A stretch of DNA of 64,000 nucleotides. Source: Trichoplusia ni (lineage: Eukaryota; Arthropoda; Insecta; Lepidoptera; Noctuidae). A program made the translations under genes and the position numbers. Location: the NCBI RefSeq assembly GCF_003590095.1, contig NC_039483.1, positions 15,190,001 through 15,254,000 of the forward strand. The letters run 5' to 3'. Positions 22,334-34,323 of the stretch are shown here, piece after piece. Numbering within the stretch: the first letter of the stretch is position 1; each line of letters starts with the position of its first letter. A model generated the notes under the pieces. The model was not told the DNA's origin. It saw nothing but the letters and a program-made list of their open reading frames with translations, and searched no databases.

Positions 22334-23740
22334 TATCATCTCCATATATTCAAGCGTATTCAATAAACATAGGGAGGCCTAGAAAGTGTAACAACCGTCG
22401 CTTCCAGTAACACATAGGCTACTTACCGGTAGCCGCGTTCCGGTGTCCACATAAACAAAGCCCGCTACAGGACAACTTTCCCTTTGCGGTTTATATGGAA
22501 TGCTTTTTCAGAAGTACACAGTATGTGGTCGTGGGGCTTAGCTCGAGCCCGCCTCTTTAAATATTTCTCAAATTTTAGTATCATGCGGCCGATTAAACGG
22601 ACTGTTTGGATTAAGTATGGTTTTCGTCTTTTGTTTTGTGTTTTTGTCTCTATTGTGGTAAATATTTTATGTTAATGAGATTAGTGGTGTTATGTTATTA
22701 TGTAAGTTAATATTTTCTGGTAGCCGGTTGCACGGAGTGTTGTGACGCAAAATGGAGGAGGCTTATATAGGCCTAGTAAGCCGCGATAGGAGTCTTTTTT
22801 TTATTTATCTATTTTGTTTGTTACAAAGAGGGGATGGAGGTGACTATGTTTAATTGCAAATTCATGAAACGTCTAATCAATCGAGTTTATGAAATATCGA
22901 ATGAAAGTTGTACTCACAAAACATAATTTCGAGCAAATAGGCATTAGATGATAATAGAAAAAACACTATTTATTAACTTTCATTTATTTATACCTAGCAC
23001 ACAATAACCTATCAAGTATTATTAGTATATTATTCATACCTTATTTTCTTAATATTATGCGTCATTAGTTCTCAGTGGGAGTTCGCTCTACTTTAGACAG
23101 GCACCCACTCACACTGCCCACACATCAAATAACAATCATAATTGGAGATCAATATATCACCTATTTAATAATCTAGGTAAAGATACGCTAGACGTTAGTG
23201 ATTAGCAAAATTCAACCTTGGTGCCTTATAATAGAGCTGTTTTTAATGTTGTTGAACGTAGAGGTAATTGTCACATCATATTATTATGAATTTTAAGGTA
23301 AACTGAAGTGAACTTGAAGGCAATTGATACTTTAATTAAATTATTTTATTGTGTGGAGATCATTACTCTAGGTTGCAAGAATTGTCGAAACGATGTCAGA
23401 AATATATCTTAGAAGCTTTTGTTGAAGGTAATAATGGACAAAAAATGACGCGGCGAAAAACTAATTCTTATTCATTAAAGTTATTTTGGGAGATCCTAAG
23501 AATTACCAGTCCTTTTTATAACATTTAACGACTATCAAAAACATATTACAAAAACGAAATAGTCAGAGTTTTTAAGAAGTAAAAACGAACATTGAAAACT
23601 TTTTGCTCAAAAACAAACAACCATCAAATCTCAACAAAGTAAACTGGAACCGATTAACATTTTGCTCTTTAAAAAATCAACGAGGAATTTTAAAAGGGAA
23701 GTTGGACCTGAAGAACTGCTACGACATCTTATATAAAGAC

Positions 23741-23850
23741 TGTGGTAGATGTGGAAGCAAGACAGCAAATTACACAGTGTAGAGCGGCCTCTCGCTTCCA
23801 CAATTGCAACAGTGTGACTTTAAAAGGTGGTAATAGGCTCCCTGGATGCA
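23741..23850 (+). repeat. Unclassified dispersed repeat, copy 2
   Basis: GCGGCCTCTCGCTTCCACAA and the following GTGGTAATAGGCTCCCTGGA match 27184-27245 in order and spacing. Copy 1 at 16205 is in reverse orientation. No terminal structure or coding capacity was seen. Confidence 0.5.
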
Positions 23851-25582
23851 GGAATCAGACGCATCTTTACGATCCGATCGAAGAGGACAGACGCAACTCT
23901 TGTAATCCCTTAAAGTGCTCAAAGTGAGAAAATAAGGGTTAAGTTTTAAAAGCACTCCGTCTGGAACCAGTTTTGGTCTAAAGAGTGAGAGAAAGCGAGT
24001 ATTTTTCTTGACTTAATTTGTAAAATATTGGCATTGAAATGGTTTTGATTTCTCTGGTTTTGTGTTTCATCCTTTATTGAAGTTTTCGAGATTACTTGTA
24101 TGGCTACTATTACCACTACTGATATTTTACAGCCAGTCACGATACACAGTATTATTCATTTAAATTTGTGTTACACAGATTTAATTCTATTACAAACGCA
24201 AACACTTATCTATTGCAAATTAAACTTTAATTTTAAGTCAATATTAAATTAACTAACTTCCTACTTCACAAAACAAATTAAACTGCAGTAAAACCGACTT
24301 TCAAACAGCTAACATCATCTTGGATCATTAGTTGCCAATCCGCTATCCTCTCAAAACTTGATACATACAATCAGAGAGTACATACGACAATCGGATCGAG
24401 CTTTAAATAAATAATGAGGGAACGTTGCCACCCGGCACGTCACGATACTGACGCTTTCTTTTAATACCGGCCAATAAACGCACGGACACTTGCCATACCT
24501 AACTTTTTATTTATTCAACAAACATTTGCTTGACAACTTAACTTTGACTTTTTGTGTTTAAAACCAGTGAAATTAAAAGAAGAAAAAAGTGATATAGAAA
24601 CTTTTTTGTAATGATTGAATACTTTTAGTAGTTGATCGTTCAATTGTTTTAGTTTGTAATTTGTTTCAATAGGTCGTTGTTAAGGAGTTTGACCCTCTTT
24701 AAATAGTTCATCAATAAATCGTTGTATCCGTTAGGCACTTTTGTTTCAGTAATTTTAATACTGATTTTAAATAGAAAGATAATCGAATGTTACACATTGT
24801 ATTTTTAACTACATAATGTGTAGCGTTATACGAGTGTTGTTAGAAGTGGGATTTATGTTACTTTAAAAGTTTAAACAATGTTGACTAACAGATGAAAATA
24901 AAACTTAAACTTAAATGTCTTTGTCTCGACGGTTTAATCAACTTTTAGTATACTCAATGCTAAAACTTAAATAAAATGTAGTTTTAATTGCTAGTGGTAA
25001 TTAAGCATACTTTTCTAGAAACAAATCTTTAAATAAACGCATCAAAACAGTCCTAACCAATCATTATAATCTTAAAAAGTAATTTGAACTAATACATTTA
25101 CATTATATAGCTCCAAAACAGTACAAATATTATTACCTGAATATGTGATTTACAAACAATCAAATCTGATTACAGGGCCGTAATATGAAAATGAAAATGG
25201 TCTATAAATGAAACAACCTGTAATTTCGAGTACCTGTTTAGTAAATACCTGTCAATGACATCCACTAGATATTACAGAGGCGTTTGACAAGTGACATTAA
25301 ATATACCTTTGTACTGCCTTTTCTTTGTTCGCTATTTCTGTAAGTGATTGTCGGCTAGAATAATTATACATGCAAAAGGCAATTGCTGGAATATCCGACA
25401 GCTATCGGGAAATAATTGTCATAAAACGACCGCCTTTGTTGTTTTAAAATTCTCTGTATTTGAAATGTAATTTGTCGTTTTATACTATTCCTTTGTATTA
25501 TGGTAATTTTGAAATAGACTGTACATTAAAAAAAAACAAGAAACTAGTAAACATTTAAATAATAAACACTTGCGTTTCTCTT

Positions 25583-25653
25583 GCTACGAATGGCCGGAAT
25601 GTTGTGAAGCGACGTAGCATTTCCGTAGCAAATTCGTAGCAGCTGCTACGAAT
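25583..25653. repeat. GTAGC-rich inverted repeat with a perfect 22-bp palindrome
   Basis: A perfect 22-bp palindrome occupies 25632-25653, centred on CAGCTG with flanking CGTAG and CTACG. Further GCTACG/CGTAGC words lie at 25583, 25613 and 25624. Such clusters occur in insect MITE-like repeats as I remember them, but no element boundaries are visible. Confidence 0.6.
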
Positions 25654-26039
25654 GCCGTGATCGTGATTAACAGCTTCTTGCTTCGTTTTAAGTAAATTAA
25701 AATATAATATTTTATTCTCAAGCTTTTACTGTTTCTTGCGAATATAAAAAATAGAGTTTGTATGTCTCTTTCAGACTGTTCACATATTATATATCACAAT
25801 TTCAATTTCAATTTATAAAAGTTTTAAAATTGCTGCATTGCTGACTATTATTAGTAATGGCCAATACGTGTGTTTCTCAGAATATATAGATTTTTACGTT
25901 ATATACATTTCATGGTTTTGACTTTTTCAGGAATTTCCCCCAATAATAATGCAAACACATTTTCAGTTGACCTCCGTTTCTGAATTTAAATCTAACACAC
26001 CCACAAACTCTGAGCCGAACATCTAAACTAACACGTCTA

Positions 26040-26225
26040 AACTCGATGATTACTCACGTTACCGCTACCACGGACGTCAGAACGTTCTCACCCGCTTATC
26101 TGGTTAAATGTAGTGTGTCCGCAATATTTCACGTTGCTTCCGCTCGAGTGGGCGACGCCCGACAGTCTGCGCTCAAACTTGACTTACGCGAGTTATCTTC
26201 GTGTTGTTATCGAGTTTGTAAGTGA
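26040..26225 (+). promoter_or_regulatory. Possible promoter-like GC-rich patch
   Basis: G+C rises clearly at 26040-26180 relative to both flanks. It is followed at 26219-26225 by GTAAGTG, a strong splice-donor match, and then by A+T-rich DNA. A non-coding first exon would look like this, but no TATA box, clear initiator or coding exon confirms it. A chance donor is equally possible. Confidence 0.15.
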
Positions 26226-27059
26226 ATAACAAGTGAATTACAGTGGTATTAGTTTTAAACGTTATCTTGATGAAGGACAAAAAAATATTCGTACCGCAAG
26301 CACCGAAACAAATTGTTTTAAATACATGTGTGCTCATACTTAAAAAAATAGAAAAATAGTGAAACATTATTCAAAAACTAAAGTATTTTGGACCGGTAGA
26401 ACAAATTTAAATAGTCGTGATATTAGAAGGATTTTGTTTCGCGAATATACACTTTGAACATGATTATTTGCAGATCACTACTACAAAAGCTTCAAGAACC
26501 TTACAAAAATATATAAAACTTGTATTCTATTTTCCAGGACTTTACAAATACTAAAATGAAGTGAAAACGTTCTCATACAAAGCGCTCTAAGATATCGATA
26601 CGCTTATACAGCTTGATTTTCTAAAGTATTCGATTTTGAAGTGTTTTGTGAAAGAAAATAGTGGAAAGTATTGAATTACTGAAGTTTATATTTTCTTTTC
26701 ATGTTTGCACACTGCAGAATGTTCTCGTGAATGAGTCATAATGAGTTTTTCAGTGGATAGAAAGTGAAACCTATTTAGCTTTTTCTTTAATACAAGTAAA
26801 GTATTAAGCTCTACTTTAAGGTAAAGTTATTTTTCTACAGTAAGTGGTGTGTTTAATTGGTGTAGACATACGTATCATTATTTTTCGTACGTTAAAATAT
26901 AGTAAACGTAAATAAATCAAGTAACTTAAAAATATCTTGTAATCATCTCTACAAAATATCATAAGCCATCGAAATTATAATTCCAATGGACAAGTAGGTA
27001 CTATTATATTATCAACAAAAACTAAATGATTTAGCGCCCACCTTTGACAGGCCCTCGAT

Positions 27060-27260
27060 ACATCACCGGACAAACGAACAAAGGGTCTCTGGTGTTGAAG
27101 TGCGAGTCGCTGCGGGACGACCAACATCTCTTCAATCAGTACCATTTGAAATGTAGAGATGAGACAGTGCTCTACATTCTGACTAGCGGCCTCTCCCTTC
27201 CACAGTTGTGACAGTCGTTGTTTAAGAGTTAGTGGTAGGTGTCCAGGTCACATACGAGTT
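27060..27260 (+). repeat. Unclassified dispersed repeat, copy 3
   Basis: The fullest of three related copies. The shared core is GAGACAGTGCTCTAC, GCGGCCTCTCCCTTCCACAG, then GTTAGTGGTAGG. Upstream, 27050-27130 is GC-rich with no match in the window. Class unknown. Confidence 0.5.
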
Positions 27261-28503
27261 ATAAATAGCTTTGTCCCGAGATATTTGCGGGAAATTGATA
27301 GCGGTCTACCCTATTTGCATTTTTTTTTCTATTTACAAGTGTACCTTTTGTAATGTGGGGTAAACGGCTTGTTTGTGTGTTTAATATATGGGATTTTTTG
27401 GGGTTTTTGTGTCATTGTGGTGTGGGAATTGTGTTGGAGCTTGCAGTTGGTTTTTTCTACCAATTTCGTGAGAGTTCTGTAGTAGTAGATTTACGAATTG
27501 TGTTTTACATCACTCTATAGTGAAAAAAAAAATTGCACTCATATCTCATGGTCGTTTAAGGTTTACGATAGTTTTACTGTGTTATTCAAATTTTTCATAC
27601 TTGAATAATCTTATGTATTAACCTGCGTGTAATGTCAAATTTACAACAACTCTATTTTATTTTGTATAGACACATAAAACATAAACAAAAGCTAAGTTAA
27701 TTTTTGACATCAAAAACCTCAAACGTTTCAGTAATCTTTTCCGCCAACGCTTTCAGACTAACGCTTCGAACAAGAGAATTAATTAACGTCTAATTTAAAA
27801 TTCACTTCTTACCCACTTAAGACTAAAAAATCCTTCAGCGTAACATTGCGTCTTACCGCAAATTTCCATGTATATTAATGAGTATGTAAACAAAAGGCGT
27901 TGGGGGCCCGAACGGCGACATCGGCGGAATCTCCCAGTATTTGCGAACAGGGGATTACGGCCTGCCCTCTGCCAGAGCACTGCCGACAAATATTGACATT
28001 TCGCTGTTTTAATGCCGACGTCAAACAATCGACGATTTAGCGAATATTCTCGTTAATGTCGTTCCATTCGAACTAAGTAAGATATTTAGTAGTATGTTTA
28101 ATTATTTTTTTATTTTTTGGACGTTCTGTAATACTTGTACTTCTCTAATCATACGCTCCATTTTTAGTAACTTTAAGTTAATCCTACAAAAAAAAAATAG
28201 GTTTTGATTATTTGATCACCTATTTGTTTTATCCTCTAAAATGGTTTAGAAACGACTTATTGATCTGTTTTCTTCCTTTGTACTTTTATATTCAATACAT
28301 ACGTATCACATATCTGGATTACCTATTACCTATTATTATTTTACTCGGTTCATACACCTTATGTGTATGAAATATTTGTATTTTATTTACTCGTACATGT
28401 ATTTATCGGAATTGCCCGTCTAGTTTCGGACTCAACAGGAGTCCTTAATCACTAGTCTTTCAACCCGATAATTAAACGTGATTAAACAGTTTCATCTATA
28501 CTA
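27261..28503. other. Gene-free unique DNA
   Basis: No recognised gene. A GC-rich patch lies at 27895-27990. A perfect 9-bp hairpin, TTCATACAC/GTGTATGAA with a 5-nt loop, is at 28349-28371. Confidence 0.45.
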
Positions 28504-28760
28504 TCTATACTAATATATAAAGCTGAAGAGTTTGTTTGTTTGTTTGAACGCGCTAATCTCAGGAACTACTGCTCCAAATTGAAAAATTCTTTTTGTGTTG
28601 AAGAAACCATTCATCGAGGAAGGCTTTAGGCTATAAACCATCAAGCTGCGACTAATAGGAGCTAAGATATAATGGAAAGTGTGAAAAAAACTGGGCAGGT
28701 ATACCTAAATCATAACTTATATCTTCTACCCACGGGGACGAAGTCGCGGGCAACAGCTAG
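28504..28760 (+). mobile_element. Non-autonomous Helitron, 257 bp
   Basis: It starts TCTATACTAATATATAAAGC (preceded by A at 28503) and ends GCGGGCAACAGCTAG (followed by T at 28761), the complete Helitron signature A|TC...CTAG|T. It contains a (TTTG)n stretch at 28530-28545 and no open frame of note. It is almost the same as the reverse copy at 51919-52172, with about a dozen substitutions and two short indels by eye, so both inserted fairly recently or from one source. Confidence 0.9.
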
Positions 28761-31485
28761 TCATTTAATAATATTTGTATTGTTTTCCAGTACAACATAC
28801 AGTATCAAACACAGCAACATTGACAAGAATACCGGATCTCGATAGAACGATAGCGCACACCGCAAATAAGAGGGCTCTCTTTGTTCCCGCCCCAGCTCAC
28901 AATACAGCCTTTTTACTTTACCTTTATTTCACGCGTCTTAATACGTACTAATACCCTAGCGTTAGGGTTCTTCAAACGTATGCACGTGTTTGTATTGATC
29001 ATTTGAGAAAAGGCGGAGAAAAAATGAATGAGACTTGTTGTTTCGGATGTCTTTAGTTTTTATATACCTTCTTCCTAAATGTTACATAGGTTAAGTACTA
29101 TTTTCTATTAACATTTAAGTTATAATACACCGTTCGTGCAAAAAATGGACAGCAAATTATTTTTGTGCCTTCGGTACTGTAGATGTTAGATACTATTTTC
29201 TAAAATAATACATATGTGTCAAAATAAAAAAAACAACTTATACTTTACTATGATAGGAAATTCTTTTTATTTTTGTGGCAATGGCAGACACGGCCTTCTT
29301 TTTTAAATTGATGCGCCCGATATTGTGACATGCCAAAAGCAATAGACGTCCTAGTAACAACTGTAGGGCAAGGAGATTCATACATAAAACTTATTACATT
29401 CAAACAAGTGCAATATCGACGACAATTTTTTTTTACTATAGTCACATCAGCTACATTTTAAAATAACTGTTATGAAATTCCTTCAAATTAGCAAAGCATG
29501 GTGACCTAGGGAGTCACGCTCAAGCATTCTTCATAGGGATTTATGATTTTATAGTTTTATTGCGCTATTCGTTCGTGGGCCATGCTCAGCGGGGCATCGC
29601 GATTTATTCCACCTTTTTTCGTGTATTGTTAAAATAAAGCAACGGAAAGTAACGTGGAATTAGGTCATAACTGTATTAATGCGTGTCACAGAAAAAAATG
29701 CTGTTTTGAAGTAATTTTTATTCATGGTTTTTTTTGTTCTAGTTGACAGGATCATTTTGATGCTAAGGTGTTATTGTACTGATCTTAAAATTAACATAAT
29801 GAAGTTGCATTTAATGAGATCAAAATATACGACTTCTTTCAACATGTAAAGGACCGAAGCAGGAAAATTACCTTAAATAATAAACTAAAGACTCCTTGGA
29901 GCTGAGGCCTGCATAATATTCCTACCTTACATCCTTCCTTAATCTTTTAATCAAGGCTCCAAACATCCTTACTCAAAAGACACAATAACTAATTCAAGAC
30001 GTCCATTCAGGCACAGATGTTAAAGAATTTATTACGAAATTTTCTTTTTCATTCATCCTTGATATTCAAATATGGCCGCGGTGAGGGGAGACCTCAAAGG
30101 ATATAATTACGAGTGCCCATTTGGGGCCGACATCATAATCCGACAAGCAATTTCACGCTTCTATATGATACAAAACATGTGATGTGATGCTTCGTGTAAC
30201 TTCGGCAATCATCGGGTGGCTTCGGCAAATACTGAATGATTTAGATGACGAAATAAAGACCCATTATCCTCCCTGATAAATGAAAAGAGCTGATTAAATG
30301 ATGTATTAGACATTCCGTTTCATTAGTCTTGAGCTAAATAGGCTTTAATCTTAGGTGTAAAAAAGGGTCTGTAAGCCCTTGTAGATTGATAGGTGTTCGC
30401 GTGAAAGCTGGGTTTGACATTCAAGTATTTGTTACTTTGACACGTAACTAATCACTTAAAAGGTGGTTTAAGTGGCCACTTTTAGTAATAAATTAATCAG
30501 GAGAAAAAGCAAAATACACTTAGCAACTATAAAAACTTATGTAAGCATACTTTGAAAAAGTATAACGAGTCTAGAACATCGTATTATTACTCGTTCAAGT
30601 GAAAATCTCATTAGCAAATCCTCAAAGCGTATAAATTTTCCAAACGCTCATTTCGAACTCAAACAAAAAACCCACTAAAACGAAACATTTCAATGTCTAA
30701 ATAAACGGTTGAATGCATCGTTAACAATACCTCTAGAGGAGCGAAATAAAATTTGCAAGTACAGAATTGAATTTCATTCGATAATCGCTTCTAATTGTGC
30801 AACGCCTAAGGGCTAGATTTGCATAATTTTTGCTCGCCCCGATCCCGCGGGAACGTTTTATGAATTTTGCATAAATAAATATAAATTGCGACGCCTTTGA
30901 TACTCAACACTATCGAGTTTGAAAGTTATCTCACACTTTGCTAGAATTTTGCGGCAGATTTTCCGTTCGACAACTTTGTTTGTTGTTTGAAAAGTGCGAA
31001 ATAGTTAGGAACTCGCAAACATGTCTAAATTTCAAGTTTGTTTCACGCATTTTCGTGTTTGCGTGGGGACGAGGATTAAACACGATTTTTTTCTTAGTTT
31101 TCTTTGACAGAAAACTTTAAAAATCTGCAGCTTAAATTACTGCAAAAAAATCACTATCATCATATACCCACAAATTTTCGCAGGTTTCCGTCTAAGCTTC
31201 ACGCTCAAACAGCTGCTTGCTCTTCTATGAATTAAATAAAGGTTACTTTGGTTATCTTGACAAAAAATACCATTGTTACGAGGTGAGCAACAACATTTAA
31301 CCGTTAAACCTCCAAAACGACTCTAAGACTTTTCACACCCACCTAACATACACACCTAACGACAAAAACTCTCCAACATCCAATAGAAACACATAAGTCT
31401 GCAACCATTCCGCTTGTAAAGGCCAGACTCAATAAGTTATGAAGCCTTTTAGCTCGGTTTTTGTATTATTTTTCCTCGCGGTGGC
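28761..31485. other. Gene-free interval with candidate regulatory patches
   Basis: No gene or known repeat was recognised. GC-rich patches are at 28840-28915, 30070-30240 (with a CTTCGGCAA direct repeat at about 30200-30230) and 30828-30900. The last holds the palindrome TCCCGCGGGA (30843-30852) followed by TTTTATGAATTTTGCATAAA, which contains Abd-B/caudal-like and POU-like cores. Confidence 0.4.
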
Positions 31486-31530
31486 AGGCTCGAAGGAGTT
31501 GTAATTGAATTACACGGCTTACGCGAGCCT
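31486..31530. promoter_or_regulatory. Nested dyad around a paired-class P3 homeodomain site
   Basis: TAATTGAATTA (31502-31512) is an exact P3 palindrome (TAATYNRATTA) bound cooperatively by paired-class homeodomain dimers. It sits inside TGTAATT-G-AATTACA (31500-31514). Outer arms AGGCTCG (31486-31492) and CGAGCCT (31524-31530) are exact reverse complements with nearly the same centre. The sequence is seen; binding is inferred. Confidence 0.4.
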
Positions 31531-33162
31531 CGGGGACAGAGAAACGAATGGGTACACGTGTCTTTTATTATTTGTATTTTTTTCTTATTTGTGTTACCGT
31601 TTTGTAAGAGATTTATGTTGTGATTTTATTTATGTGTAGTGTTGAATAAATGTTGAATTATGAATCATATTCATTTTAATGCTGATTAGTGACTTAACGA
31701 GTCGTTTTATCGACGATTTCATCCCTTTTCGAATGAGTTAATTTTTACTCCAGAAATTCGAAAACATATAAAAATTCCAAGCATAGTGTTTGAAGTAACA
31801 CAGCATAATGTCGATTTTGTTTATATATTGCTAAATACTGACGTTCTGAGTTCTATTATTAATTTTCACAGTATACCAATCTCCTCCTTAAATTTAAAAA
31901 CAAATAGCCCTAAATCTTTATTTAAACTTGAAGATTTTATTAAAAAAAAATCGTCAAAATTAGAAAAATATTTCACCGTCTTCAAGACATCCGACGTCTC
32001 CATAGGATTATTCCTATACAAACTTATATCGGCAAGACGGGCAGTCCGGAAGACTCCTATGGGTTCCTGAACGAGTGCTTACATAACGCCAACTCCTGTT
32101 ACTAATATCATAAGCTTTACTTCTATATTGATTATCTATATGTTCTATATATCTTGTTCATACACGTGTCTACATACATACGTCTTTGTTGAAAAATATA
32201 ATGTTTATTCATTGCATGATGACTTGTTTTGTGGTCAGATTGTCCTGTTTTACATAAACGATTAAATTTGTCTTTTAATCAAGTGTATCCAGAAACTATC
32301 AAATCATAGATAAAAAGTTAACAAGACTTTGGGTTATTGATTGTGCTAGCAGGGTTGTCTGAAAGAGTTACCGAAGCCCCGGAACACATAGGGAAAAAGA
32401 AGGACTGGACAGGGAGGGATTTTAGTCAATGAAAGTCAAAGCAAGAGGAGTCATTTGATGATTTCCTATCCCAAAAAATAATAATTTTCTTTATTGACCA
32501 CGACTGACAGAAAACCTTATAAAAGCATGCTTACTTTCCTTTTCGAGACATATTTCGTCTAAAGTACTAAAATACAGTAAATAAACAAAATTGACTAGAA
32601 ACTTGTGGCTAGAAGTATGTGCTTATTAATATCGGTCACTTTACGCGAGAATAAACCAATTGTCCGTCGAAAATCTAATCTATCACACACAAACTATTAC
32701 CCAACTCGCGAGAACTACCAAAACACAAACACATGTCATGTAAATTACCAAAAACAAAAATACATACATAATAAAAAATACCGTAACAGCATTAACGAAG
32801 CCTTGATCTACTTATTTACGACTGCGTACATTCCACAATGGGCTTACTCGTTTGTATTACACGATTACATTGAAAACGCATGGTACAGGATTAAAATGAC
32901 TTACCGTCTACCGAAATATTTTCGAACGTAATCCGCTCATTATAGAGAAATTATTTCGTTTTGCCGTACAGTGTATGTTATTAACGCTAATTAGGTTAGT
33001 GTACCTGAATATGTCGTTTATTCTGTGTTAAGTTAATAGGAAAGGGTGTTTGGGTTTAATGGTGTTTTGCCTGGATTATTGTGAATGGTGATGCTTTTTA
33101 CTTTGTCTAACATAACTGGAATATTGAAGTATTGATTATCGATTCATACTCAACGGATAAAA
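31531..33162. other. Gene-free unique DNA
   Basis: Open frames at 31786-32070 (94 codons) and 32605-32931 (108 codons) have no recognised domain and are rich in residues expected from A+T-rich DNA. No repeats were recognised. Confidence 0.45.
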
Positions 33163-33235
33163 AACCCTATTACTAAGGCTCCACTGTCTGTCTGTCTGTT
33201 TGTCCGTCAGGCTGTATCTCATGAGCGGTGATAGT
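33163..33235 (-). repeat. Repeat tail of the GTACGGAACCCT group, reverse
   Basis: ACCCTATTACTAAGGCTCCA, then a (GTCT)n/GTCCGTC run, then CAGGCTGTATCTCATGAGCG. This is the reverse complement of the segment order at 20026-20180 and 62151-62285. It is better preserved than the copy at 3801. Confidence 0.65.
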
Positions 33236-33870
33236 GGAACTATGATTATACGGCTGCCGCTGTAATTCTCGCTTTTAGAGTTAGGAGCATCTTGCATACA
33301 CTAAATTCCTGAGCGACTGCTCTAACTTCAATGACTTTTGGTCTTTGGGTGGTGCCCTGGAAAAGTAGATTTACAAAAAAATAATTAAAATGGACGTAAT
33401 TTGAAAATAAAGTATTCTTAGATTATAATATTATTTAGTCTAAACTCTTACATGCCAAAGTCTATTGGGTCACTATTTTCATAAATAAAAACATTGCACT
33501 TAACAGATAAGTGACGCACACAATACCAACTCATCTCCAATCAAATTGCTAAAAACAGCCATAATTTCCCACAAACATATGGCCTATTTCTCGTACAATT
33601 TCTCGTACATATAGTATACATCACAGTGCTGTACGGTAGACACATAAATCAGTTGTGTCGAACGTTAAATCTGCCCCCACTTAGTCGGTGCCAACAGCCA
33701 GCGTCCCTCCGAAAACATTGGAAGTCACTCGCAAGCGGTGCGTATCCATTATACTGTTATGCGGATTATAATTATGAATGGATTTTATTCAAACATTGTT
33801 CTTTTTCGAAAAAAAAAAGGAAGTTTTGGGTAAGTGATTGAATGAATAGATCATAGAATGAATAGATACC
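33236..33870. other. Gene-free unique DNA
   Basis: Nothing is recognised. The frame at 33626-33841 is short and has no domain. Confidence 0.4.
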
Positions 33871-34056
33871 TATCAAGGTCTCCTCGAGACAGGCCCGACC
33901 TAGTGTGGAGACCGCAAGCAAAATTGCCTTTATTTTTTATCTAATTTTTTTTTTTTTTTATTACTTTTGTTTATTGTTAGCAAATAAGGAATTGTATTTT
34001 ACAAATTTACTGGCAAATAAATGATTATTATGATTATTATCATGTAAAATGAGAGC
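33871..34056 (+). mobile_element. 3' tail of a non-LTR retrotransposon
   Basis: AGGCCCGACCTAGTGTGGAG is followed by ACCGCAAG, a long T run, GTTAGCAAATAAGGAATTGT and a terminal TGGCAAATAAATGATTATTA run. I recognise this as the 3' untranslated tail of a lepidopteran LINE. No ORF2 remains in this copy. The family is assigned from memory. Confidence 0.5.
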
Positions 34057-34164
34057 TCACACTTTGTCAAATAAATAGTATGCGTAGAATGTACAAATAG
34101 CAACAACTTTTCTAATTTGATTTTACAATTATCATTATGTAAAATTCTTTGAAAGATAAATGTT

Positions 34165-34322
34165 TCACCAACTGCATCTCTCTATCGATTTGAAGATGTG
34201 AAACTGTTAAACCGATTTTCATATAATTAAGTGTGGGGATAGCAAAAACCCCAAAAAAAATATAGGTTCCTGTTTGCTTCTATTGTCAAAATACAAGGAT
34301 GTGAAGTGTGGGCAAAACCTAG
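34165..34322 (+). mobile_element. Probable Helitron 3' part or decayed copy
   Basis: The copy contains AACTGCATCTCTCTATCG, AACCGATTTTCATATAATTA and the end GGGCAAAACCTAG followed by T (34323). The end fits CTRR|T. The 5' TC end is not certain. It resembles another lepidopteran repeat I remember with the same terminus. Confidence 0.4.
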
Positions 34323-34323
34323 T

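Larger units (their letters stand above)
20181..23740. other. Gene-free interval
   Basis: It contains the CRE hairpin at 21133-21175, a 105-codon frame at 21621-21938 (plus) without domain, and a GC-richer stretch at 22250-22560 with the E-box palindrome at 22320. The sequence around 21000-21310 resembles a lepidopteran dispersed repeat from memory, but I cannot delimit it. Confidence 0.45.
23851..27059. other. Gene-free interval with two notable patches
   Basis: No gene or known repeat, apart from the palindromic GTAGC cluster at 25583-25653 and a GC-rich patch at 26040-26190. The segment 25365-25440 (ending GAAATAATTGTCATAAAACG) contains homeodomain-like cores and may be regulatory. The rest is A+T-rich. 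Confidence 0.45.

Noticed and set aside
22740..22800. Possible LINE ORF2 ending (frame reading MEEAYIGLVSRD)
   Set aside because: Only the EEAY segment fits and no upstream ORF2 motif is in frame, so chance is likely.
32605..32931. 108-codon frame, plus strand
   Set aside because: Rich in Asn, Tyr, Lys and Thr as expected from A+T-rich DNA; no domain seen.
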